Assembly (NCBI GenBank): GCA_934654765.1
Contig: CAKUGX010000100.1
Span: forward strand, 1 to 6,809
DNA: 6,809 nt
Source: an uncultured Collinsella sp.
GTDB taxonomy: Bacteria; Actinomycetota; Coriobacteriia; Coriobacteriales; Coriobacteriaceae
Direction of reading: 5' to 3'
Shown: positions 1-3,945 of the stretch, piece after piece
Numbering within the stretch: the first letter of the stretch is position 1
Layout of the letters: each line of letters opens with the position of its first letter
The notes under the pieces: generated by a model
Database searches by the model: none
Told to the model about the DNA's origin: nothing
What the model saw: only the letters and a program-made list of their open reading frames with translations
Made by a program: the position numbers and the translations under genes

Positions 1-39
1 CGGCGGGTTGGCAGGGCGCGGTTCGACGGACCTGCGGCG

Positions 40-126
40 AAAACCGTCCCGCCCACAACAAAAACCGTCCCAACATTCGACGTTTTTCGGCAAAATCGCG
101 ATTTTCATCGAATGTTGGGACGGTTT
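40..126 (-). terminator. Long hairpin, probable sortase-gene terminator and possible dispersed repeat
   Basis: A perfect 19-bp inverted repeat has arms at 62-80 (AAACCGTCCCAACATTCGA) and 108-126. The 27-nt loop holds a second, perfect 14-bp palindrome, AAAATCGCGATTTT, at 92-105. Read on the minus strand the stem ends in GGTTTTTG, a T tract, so it can act as an intrinsic terminator for the sortase gene 57 bases upstream. AAAACCGTCCC is repeated directly at 40-50 and 61-71. Such long arms with a nested palindrome exceed the need of a simple terminator and resemble dispersed intergenic palindromic repeats; that is inference. Confidence 0.7.
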
Positions 127-157
127 GGAAGCCCGACCACCGCAAAGGCACCTGTTC

Positions 158-182
158 CCATTGTGGTGGTTCCGAACAATGG
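158..182 (-). other. Small stem-loop directly after the sortase stop codon
   Basis: CCATTGT (158-164) and ACAATGG (176-182) form a perfect 7-bp stem with an 11-nt loop, touching the TAG stop at 183-185. No T tract follows on either strand, so it is not a convincing terminator alone. It may stabilise the 3' end of the mRNA or be fortuitous. Confidence 0.35.
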
Positions 183-1118
183 CTATACCGAGGCCTTGGC
201 CTTGCGGCGTTTTCGGATCGCGTGGATCACGATGTCCAGCAGCAACAGCAGGATGGCCACGACCACGATAAGCACGGCAAACTCGCGCTTGCCCCAGTGG
301 CGGCCGGCCAGCGACTTTTGCTTGTCGACGTCCTTCTTGCTGTACTTGGTGCGCACGCAATGCACCAGCAGACGATGGTCGTTCACGCCGTAAGGCGTGC
401 AGGTGACGAGCGTCACCTTGTCGGCACCGGGCTCGATAGTCAGCGACTCCATCTCCTCGGGTAGCACGACCTCGGAGTCCACCATCTTGTAGGCGAGCGT
501 CTTGTTCATGGTGTGTAGCAGCACCAGGTCGCCGGGCTCCAGCGAGTGGATGTCGTCGAACATGCTCAGGTTGCGCATGCCCGAGTGCGCGGTGAGCACG
601 CAATGCGTCGAGCTGCCACCCACCGGCAGGCTCGTGCCCTCCAGGTGGCCAACGCCCGCCATAAGGACTTCCTCGCTTGTGCCGTGGTAGATGGGCATGC
701 TGACGTCGATGGAGGGGATCTCGACCCAGCTCATCATGGGGTCGCGGTCAAAGATGAGCTGCTGAGCGTAGGGTTCGATCTGCTCGGCGGGAAGCTCGGT
801 GGCCTCGCCCGCCAGCTGCTCGTTAAAGGAGCGAGCCTGCAGCAGGATGTGCTCGCGCTCCTCTTCCGAAAGCGCGTCCACGGTGCTGGACACGGTGCTG
901 ATCTGGTTGAACACGCCCGAGGCCTCGAGCCGGTCCAAGATCCACGGCCACGTCATAAGGCCCACGCCAATAAGGATGATGACGATAGTGATGAGCCGGT
1001 CGGCCCAACGCGGCAGCCGCTTGCGACGACGCTTACCACCCTTGGGCTTGGGTTGTGGGCTTGAGCCGCCGCTGGCCGCAGCGTTATCGCTCTTCATGTG
1101 TTTGGCGCCCTGCACCAT
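183..1118 (-). CDS. Class C (pilus-assembling) sortase, 311 aa
   Basis: Membrane-bound cysteine transpeptidase that cleaves LPxTG-like sorting signals and joins pilin subunits through a lysine. The catalytic triad is visible: His178 in LTAHSG, Cys240 in TLVTCTPYG and Arg249 in NDHRLLV. The segment IPSIDVSMPIYHGT (134-147) is typical of the sortase barrel. Two membrane segments, about 41-61 and 280-300, with a basic N-terminal stretch (KGGKRRRKR) and a basic tail (RKRRKAK), are the class C layout. The usual Asp-Pro-aromatic lid is not obvious; EPY at 115-117 is the nearest candidate. The start at 1118 has AAAGGAG (1134-1128) nine bases upstream. The gene lies about 2.8 kb from the pilins it probably serves. 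G+C is high (44/60 in block 601-660), matching the minor pilin and unlike the neighbouring AbiE-like genes. Confidence 0.93.
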   Translation of the reverse strand: MVQGAKHMKSDNAAASGGSSPQPKPKGGKRRRKRLPRWADRLITIVIILIGVGLMTWPWILDRLEASGVFNQISTVSSTVDALSEEEREHILLQARSFNEQLAGEATELPAEQIEPYAQQLIFDRDPMMSWVEIPSIDVSMPIYHGTSEEVLMAGVGHLEGTSLPVGGSSTHCVLTAHSGMRNLSMFDDIHSLEPGDLVLLHTMNKTLAYKMVDSEVVLPEEMESLTIEPGADKVTLVTCTPYGVNDHRLLVHCVRTKYSKKDVDKQKSLAGRHWGKREFAVLIVVVAILLLLLDIVIHAIRKRRKAKASV

Positions 1119-1156
1119 CGCCGATCACTCCTTTACAGCTCATGTTGTCTAAACAA

Positions 1157-1162
1157 ATAATA
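1157..1162 (-). promoter_or_regulatory. Possible -10 box for the sortase gene
   Basis: TATTAT on the minus strand lies about 39 bases before the sortase start, in an otherwise G+C-rich 119-bp gap. No good -35 hexamer is seen at 16-18 bases. It would allow the sortase to be transcribed separately from the upstream nucleotidyltransferase gene. Confidence 0.3.
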
Positions 1163-1207
1163 GCCGATTGGCGAGCCCCGAGCGCCACCACTCGGACAAT
1201 GGAGTCG

Positions 1208-1226
1208 GCTGCGCTACCCGCGCAGC
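1208..1226 (-). other. Hairpin after the nucleotidyltransferase gene
   Basis: GCTGCGC (1208-1214) and GCGCAGC (1220-1226) form a perfect 7-bp stem with a 5-nt loop, 11 bases beyond the nucleotidyltransferase stop. There is no T tract on the minus side, so termination would be weak or factor-dependent; read-through into the sortase gene stays possible. Confidence 0.4.
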
Positions 1227-1237
1227 GTAACCCTCGC

Positions 1238-2011
1238 TCAACCAATCAGGCCATATGTTGCTTTCATCGTCTCGAGTAGCTGTGTCGTCGTTACGCCCGC
1301 AACCCCGATCTGCTTCAGATTGATGTCATTTGCCTCACAGTCTTTAACAAACGCAAGCATATCGTCCTTGAGCTCATCGACTAGGTTGACGCCCGCCGAC
1401 TCGCCAAGCAGCTGAGCAAGCCTCGGCGCATCGCGTTTATGCTTTTTGACCTTCCTCGAGTCAACGTTCTCCCCAGCTTCCCTTCTAGCTTTTAGGTCGA
1501 GATACGCCTTCGCTTTGAACGGGACGATGAATTCCGTATCCAGGACCGAAACACCGTCTACGGTCCGAATTCCCTGAAGAAACAAGTTGTAGTAGGCATC
1601 GTCCAACAAAATAGCCGAAAGACTACTTATGTTTTCATCAACATGAATTGGCGTCACATCAACTCCCTCACGACCCTTTAGAAAGTCGGGGCACTTCGCG
1701 AAGAGCTCGATCATATGGGGATAACCCGGCCTCTTTGGTTCCGTAAACCGATAAAAACACGAGGCTTCGCTTTCACCCCAGCCGCAGCGGTAGCCGCCAT
1801 CACGCACCAAGGTCCATATGGCTTCGGCCGTCTGAGGCAACCGGTCATCGGCGACAATGACCACATCAAAATCGTGGGTCGCCCTAAACGAAAGTCCCGC
1901 CTCCGCGAGCAAAATGTCGCATGCTGTGCCGCCGATAAGGGCATACGACCCTTCAGCTTCCTGCATATGCTGCCGAAATACCTGGAGACCTTCTACAGCG
2001 CTTCCTGCCAT
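1238..2011 (-). CDS. AbiEii/MNT-fold nucleotidyltransferase, putative type IV toxin, 257 aa
   Basis: Predicted minimal nucleotidyltransferase of the AbiEii/AbiGii type. Motifs in order are LIGGTA (25-30, nucleotide-binding GG), RATHDFDVVI (43-52, metal-binding Asp47 and Asp49), MIELF (100-104, with Glu102 as possible third acidic ligand) and KAKAYLDLKAR (166-176). These are followed by the lysine/histidine-rich KVKKHKRDAPRLAQLL (187-202), typical of AbiEii-like proteins that follow a helix-turn-helix partner. Family toxins transfer nucleotides to tRNA or other targets and act as abortive-infection or plasmid-stability toxins; the target here is unknown. The start is set by AAAGGA six bases before ATG at 2011. 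The start overlaps the 3' end of the upstream gene by 19 bases, so translation is probably coupled. G+C is lower than in the sortase (27/60 in block 1561-1620). A non-toxin nucleotidyltransferase role remains possible. Confidence 0.8.
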   Translation of the reverse strand: MAGSAVEGLQVFRQHMQEAEGSYALIGGTACDILLAEAGLSFRATHDFDVVIVADDRLPQTAEAIWTLVRDGGYRCGWGESEASCFYRFTEPKRPGYPHMIELFAKCPDFLKGREGVDVTPIHVDENISSLSAILLDDAYYNLFLQGIRTVDGVSVLDTEFIVPFKAKAYLDLKARREAGENVDSRKVKKHKRDAPRLAQLLGESAGVNLVDELKDDMLAFVKDCEANDINLKQIGVAGVTTTQLLETMKATYGLIG

Positions 2012-2961
2012 GGATATTCCTTTCCAAACATGTGATCGAGTTCGAGCTGGATTCGCTCATCGTCGATTGCCGCCAAAGATAGCGCAAGTGAAATGTCGTC
2101 GATACGGGAGGAGTCGGCAAACACGGGCGCATAGCGCCACACTTGGATCATCGCCGTTTCGTTATCCGGCAGTTCCCCGTCTGCGACTTCAAGGTCACGC
2201 AGCTCACGCCATGCACTTCTTAAGACAGCCTTTTGCTCCACGCCCGGCGCAGCGAGCATCGAACGCGCAGCGAGCGCCGTCTCCCCAGCGTCAGCGAGGC
2301 AGTCGATCTGCGGCGCCCTCCTTGCAAAAATGACCTTCGAGACAGGCGAGGAGAACTCTGCCATGTGCTCACTGAGCAGAAGATCCACGGCCACGGGTAA
2401 CACAATGACACGCCGTTCGCGCCGCTCGCGCCTTGCGAGCCCCCTGTCTACAAGCTCGGTTATGGCCTCGCTCGCACGGCTTGCCGAAATCCCGAGCGCA
2501 CGACAAAGGTCATCGGGATGATATGACTCCTGACCTGCTCCCCAGATTGCGGCAGCCTGCGCGTTGGGTGACATCTTGGTCGCGCGATTATGAAACAGGG
2601 CACCGCCTCTCTCCGTATAGGCAGCGCCCATAAATGAAAGAAAAGCCTGTCTACCGGGGCAAACAAAGGGAATTCCTTGCGCGACCAATGCCTTGCGCTG
2701 GCGCGCATCGGCATCAGGGAACGAAATGACAACAGGAGCCTCCGAACGCAAGGTTAGCTGGCTATAGACCCTTTTGGCCTCGGGAAGCCCGACGCCAGTA
2801 GGCAAACTTGCAAGCAAAAAAGAAAAACCATTTGCGTCAACGGCGCGGACCTCAATCGACCGCAGATGCAGCGGCAAGTGTGCGGATCCAGGCCAAGTTT
2901 TAGCCTTGGCGGAGAGGCCCAGTGCTTCTTGTAAGTAGGTAAGCGCTTCGTTCATTTCCAT
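1993..2961 (-). CDS. Winged-helix (MarR/AbiEi-like) regulator, putative cognate antitoxin, 322 aa
   Basis: Middle residues ~145-190 read as a winged helix-turn-helix: HPDDLCRALGISASRASEAI, then a turn and the basic wing LARRERRERRVIV. The N-terminal part (~60-115) contains VVISFPDADARQRKALVAQG (77-96) and IPFVCPGRQAFLSFMG (97-112), a strand-helix-strand pattern I associate with AbiEi-type antitoxin and MarR-annotated proteins encoded beside AbiEii nucleotidyltransferases. The C-terminal ~115 residues I do not recognise. Its position upstream of and overlapping the nucleotidyltransferase suggests a DNA-binding antitoxin that autoregulates the pair. Two in-frame starts exist (ATG at 2961 and at 2955), with only a weak A-rich Shine-Dalgarno (AAAAAG); either may be used. 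A perfect TATAAT box lies just upstream with a dyad at the presumed start of transcription. The antitoxin role is inferred from context. Confidence 0.7.
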   Translation of the reverse strand: MEMNEALTYLQEALGLSAKAKTWPGSAHLPLHLRSIEVRAVDANGFSFLLASLPTGVGLPEAKRVYSQLTLRSEAPVVISFPDADARQRKALVAQGIPFVCPGRQAFLSFMGAAYTERGGALFHNRATKMSPNAQAAAIWGAGQESYHPDDLCRALGISASRASEAITELVDRGLARRERRERRVIVLPVAVDLLLSEHMAEFSSPVSKVIFARRAPQIDCLADAGETALAARSMLAAPGVEQKAVLRSAWRELRDLEVADGELPDNETAMIQVWRYAPVFADSSRIDDISLALSLAAIDDERIQLELDHMFGKEYPWQEAL

Positions 2962-2972
2962 CTTTTTCGCTT

Positions 2973-2994
2973 AGTTCCAGTTGATATTGGAATT
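2973..2994 (-). promoter_or_regulatory. Inverted repeat, candidate operator of the HTH/nucleotidyltransferase operon
   Basis: AGTTCCA (2973-2979) and TGGAATT (2988-2994) form a dyad with 6 of 7 positions symmetric and an 8-nt spacer. It overlaps the -10 box and the expected transcription start, 12-33 bases before the start codon of the winged-helix gene, where an autoregulator would be expected to bind. Confidence 0.45.
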
Positions 2995-3021
2995 ATACAT
3001 AATTTTCGGAAATGATGTGAT
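2992..3021 (-). promoter_or_regulatory. Promoter of the HTH/nucleotidyltransferase operon
   Basis: On the minus strand a perfect TATAAT (2997-2992) is preceded after 18 bases by ATCACA (4 of 6 match to TTGACA). Transcription would start about 2985, giving a 5' leader of roughly 25 bases. The -10 box is strong and the -35 weak, as often seen in repressor-controlled operons. Confidence 0.6.
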
Positions 3022-3060
3022 TTCTATCAGGTATGGGCCCGTATTTGAGTTTTTAAAATG

Positions 3061-3086
3061 TCCCGAATCGGCGGGGCGATTCGGGA
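3061..3086. other. Perfect 10-bp hairpin, terminator and/or operator (copy 1)
   Basis: TCCCGAATCG (3061-3070), a 6-nt loop, then CGATTCGGGA (3077-3086). On the minus strand it is followed by CATTTT, so it could be a back-up terminator for the small gene. On the plus strand it abuts the TACAAT box at 3087-3092, where it would cover the -35 region. The stem is fully conserved in the second copy, while the loop changes by one base. Confidence 0.65.
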
Positions 3087-3092
3087 TACAAT
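3087..3092 (+). promoter_or_regulatory. Putative -10 box of the plus-strand small RNA (copy 1)
   Basis: TACAAT here and TAGAAT at the equivalent 3558-3563 of copy 2 both fit a -10 hexamer, about 7 bases before the conserved ACAGGAAACGACGCA block. No normal -35 is visible because a palindrome fills that interval, so an activator or an unusual promoter would be needed. Confidence 0.35.
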
Positions 3093-3098
3093 AGCTAC

Positions 3099-3195
3099 AG
3101 GAAACGACGCACCCCGCGTAAATGAACGAGAGCGCGGGCGACCAGTTTCCGACGTTGTTAAATGCCCGGGCTCCTAACCCCGGGCATTCTTATTT
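3099..3195 (+). ncRNA. Putative structured small RNA facing the small membrane-protein gene (copy 1)
   Basis: The predicted RNA of roughly 95 nt begins after the TACAAT box. It has an outer stem GGAAAC/GTTTCC (3100-3105 with 3145-3150), an inner stem CCCGCG/CGCGGG (3113-3118 with 3133-3138) and ends in a 10-bp G+C-rich hairpin (3161-3188) followed by CTTATTT. The equivalent stems pair in copy 2, where GTTTCC has become GTTTTC (a G-U pair). It runs convergently with, and would overlap, the 3' end of the 50-aa gene's mRNA, so it could act as an antisense regulator. No known RNA family is recognised, and the ends are estimates. Confidence 0.4.
3161..3188. terminator. Shared (bidirectional) terminator hairpin, copy 1
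   Basis: AATGCCCGGG (3161-3170) and CCCGGGCATT (3179-3188) form a perfect 10-bp stem with an 8-nt loop. The plus side continues CTTATTT (good U-rich tail). The minus side continues TTTAAC after the stem's CA (weaker tail). The stop codon of the minus-strand 50-aa gene is at 3192-3190, so the hairpin starts one base after it. Copy 2 (3634-3661) keeps every stem base but changes three of eight loop bases. Confidence 0.75.
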
Positions 3196-3342
3196 GCGCT
3201 TGTTGCGGCGCAAATGCCTTCTACCGTCCGCACCGCGCGTGCGCCTACGGACCTTAAACCGAACCTCATACGAGTCTAGAAACGCGATGACGAACGTGCC
3301 CACCGCCGCGAGGGCGGCGAGCGCGTTAAGGAATTTCAGCAT
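3190..3342 (-). CDS. Small single-TM protein with basic tail, 50 aa, type I toxin-like
   Basis: An open frame of 50 codons, ATG at 3342-3340 and TAA at 3192-3190, with a near-perfect Shine-Dalgarno GGAGG (3354-3350) seven bases before the ATG. The protein starts MLKFLNALAALAAVGTFVIA; residues 4-22 form one hydrophobic helix. A short acidic patch (DSYE, 23-26) follows. The rest is highly basic (16 Lys/Arg in the last 23 residues, ending RRNKRK). Coding is supported by copy 2: its retained ~34 codons differ at only two bases, GAG/GAA and CTA/CTT, both synonymous third positions. A hairpin (ATTTGCGC/GCGCAAAT, 3192-3199 with 3208-3215) covers the last codons, and a terminator-like stem follows directly. 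One-TM-plus-basic-tail microproteins with a facing RNA recall type I toxins such as Fst, but I see no sequence match; a small membrane regulator is an alternative. Confidence 0.7.
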   Translation of the reverse strand: MLKFLNALAALAAVGTFVIAFLDSYEVRFKVRRRTRGADGRRHLRRNKRK

Positions 3343-3401
3343 TTGGGGACCTCCGATCGAGTCGTCGGCCGCCCGCGCACGGGATGCGTCGCAAGGCCAT
3401 T

Positions 3402-3467
3402 TTACTGCGAGCGCACGCTCTTACAGCTGGTAAACGCAATAATTGCAAACATCTGTTCGATAATCAT
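3402..3467 (-). CDS. Possible 21-aa leader peptide upstream of the 50-aa gene
   Basis: A short frame, ATG at 3467-3465 to TAA at 3404-3402, starts MIIEQMFAIIAFTSC and is hydrophobic in its first half. AAAGGA lies eight bases before the ATG. It sits in the 5' region of the 50-aa gene on the same strand, 59 bases before that start. Nothing but the ribosome site and hydrophobicity supports it, and chance is a fair alternative. Confidence 0.22.
   Translation of the reverse strand: MIIEQMFAIIAFTSCKSVRSQ
3420..3448 (-). promoter_or_regulatory. Candidate promoter of the 50-aa gene
   Basis: On the minus strand TTGCAA (3448-3443) and TGTAAG (3425-3420) are separated by 17 bases (each 4 of 6 to consensus). 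The -35 lies in the palindrome GCAAT-A-ATTGC (3436-3446), a possible operator. Transcription would start near 3413, leaving a ~70-nt leader before the 50-aa gene and excluding most of the 21-codon frame. A TATGAT box at 3470-3465 is an alternative -10 without a matching -35. Confidence 0.3.
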
Positions 3468-3569
3468 ACACTCGATCCTTTGGACAATGGAGCCTAGCTG
3501 CATTTTTCGGCGTATTTGCGTTTCCAAAATGTCCCGAATCGGCGGAGCGATTCGGGATAGAATCGATAC

Positions 3570-3668
3570 AGGAAACGACGCATCCCGCGTAAATGAACGT
3601 GAGCGCGGGCGGCCTAGTTTTCTGGTTTTGTTAAATGCCCGGGATCCGACCCCCGGGCATTCTTATTT
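3570..3668 (+). ncRNA. Putative structured small RNA, copy 2
   Basis: Counterpart of the 3099-3195 RNA. Stems are GGAAAC/GTTTTC (3571-3576 with 3617-3622, one G-U pair) and CCCGCG/CGCGGG (3584-3589 with 3604-3609). The terminal hairpin AATGCCCGGG/CCCGGGCATT (3634-3643 with 3652-3661) is followed by CTTATTT. The linker and loops have diverged while the paired bases are kept. It could act in trans on the mRNA of the intact copy because the 3' ends are identical. Confidence 0.38.
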
Positions 3669-3765
3669 GCGCTTGTTGCGGCGCAAATGCCTTCTACCGT
3701 CCGCACCGCGCGTGCGCCTACGGACCTTAAACCGAACTTCATACGAGTCAAGAAACGCGATGACG
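3663..3765 (-). pseudogene. 3' remnant of the 50-aa membrane-protein gene
   Basis: The last ~34 codons of the small gene (from VIAFLDSYEV to RRNKRK and TAA at 3665-3663) are kept, with two synonymous changes. The first 17 codons, which encode the start and most of the membrane helix, are missing. An open frame continues upstream to 3896 but has no hydrophobic segment and runs through the pilin terminator, so a functional fused protein is unlikely. The break may be a rearrangement at the repeat edge. Confidence 0.7.
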
Positions 3766-3806
3766 GATGAGTCCGCACCGGACGGTGGAGGCTGCCTGTA
3801 TTGTCC

Positions 3807-3845
3807 AAAAAGAACGGGGCAAACTCCAGCGTGGAGTCTGCCCCG
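3807..3845 (-). terminator. Intrinsic terminator of the pilin operon
   Basis: On the minus strand CGGGGCA-g-ACTCC, a 5-nt loop and GGAGT-t-TGCCCCG form a 12-bp stem with one mismatch (3845-3833 with 3827-3815). TTCTTTTTGG follows directly. It lies about 100 bases beyond the major pilin stop and separates the pilin transcript from the small-gene/small-RNA repeats. Confidence 0.88.
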
Positions 3846-3945
3846 AAAATAGAATGGCAAAGCTAGAACGTCGATGGACGAGAAAAGTGTCCGCAAGTCT
3901 CATGGCCATCGCATCCCACCTGCCAAAGGGATGGGTGAGCGAGCG

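Larger units (their letters stand above)
3041..3292. repeat. Direct repeat copy 1 (complete small-gene/small-RNA module)
   Basis: This ~252-bp segment is repeated 471-473 bp further right (3512-3765) with about 20 differences, i.e. about 92% identity by eye. Positions 3179-3265 are identical in both. Differences cluster in hairpin loops, in the 3139-3158 linker and at the left edge. The copy holds two perfect hairpins, a putative plus-strand RNA and the 3' two-thirds of the minus-strand 50-aa gene. The homology ends inside codon 17 of that gene. Confidence 0.92.
3512..3765. repeat. Direct repeat copy 2 (RNA half intact, gene half truncated)
   Basis: Matches 3041-3292 in the same orientation, with a net 2-bp insertion near 3620. 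It keeps the 10-bp hairpin (3532-3557), the TAGAAT box (3558-3563), the structured-RNA region and the terminator hairpin (3634-3661). It stops within the small gene: beyond 3765 the sequence is unrelated and lies in the 3' flank of the pilin gene. Confidence 0.92.

Noticed and set aside
546..1064. 172-codon plus-strand frame over the sortase gene
   Set aside because: Shadow frame of a G+C-rich gene; the minus-strand sortase has all catalytic motifs.
1194..1204. GGACAATGGAG, repeated at 3482-3492
   Set aside because: An 11-base match in otherwise unrelated flanks; too short to claim insert boundaries or a shared operator without a genome search.
3122..3433. Plus-strand open frame of 103 codons over repeat copy 1
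   Set aside because: It runs antisense to the better supported 50-aa gene and through hairpin stems. The equivalent frame in copy 2 meets a stop after 13 codons, and there is no good ribosome site.
3041..3765. CRISPR array or insertion sequence as explanation of the repeats
   Set aside because: There are only two long copies, no short regular repeats, no transposase, and no terminal inverted repeats bounding either copy.
3761..3790. Hammerhead-ribozyme-like string (GGATGAGTCCG...CGGACGG)
   Set aside because: It resembles the CUGAUGAG core and stem II, but the first core bases differ and the required GAAA after the stem is absent (GGTG instead).
3663..3896. 77-codon minus-strand frame ending in the same basic tail as the 50-aa protein
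   Set aside because: Its upstream half runs through the pilin terminator and has no membrane helix; I read it as a truncated remnant in open frame by chance.
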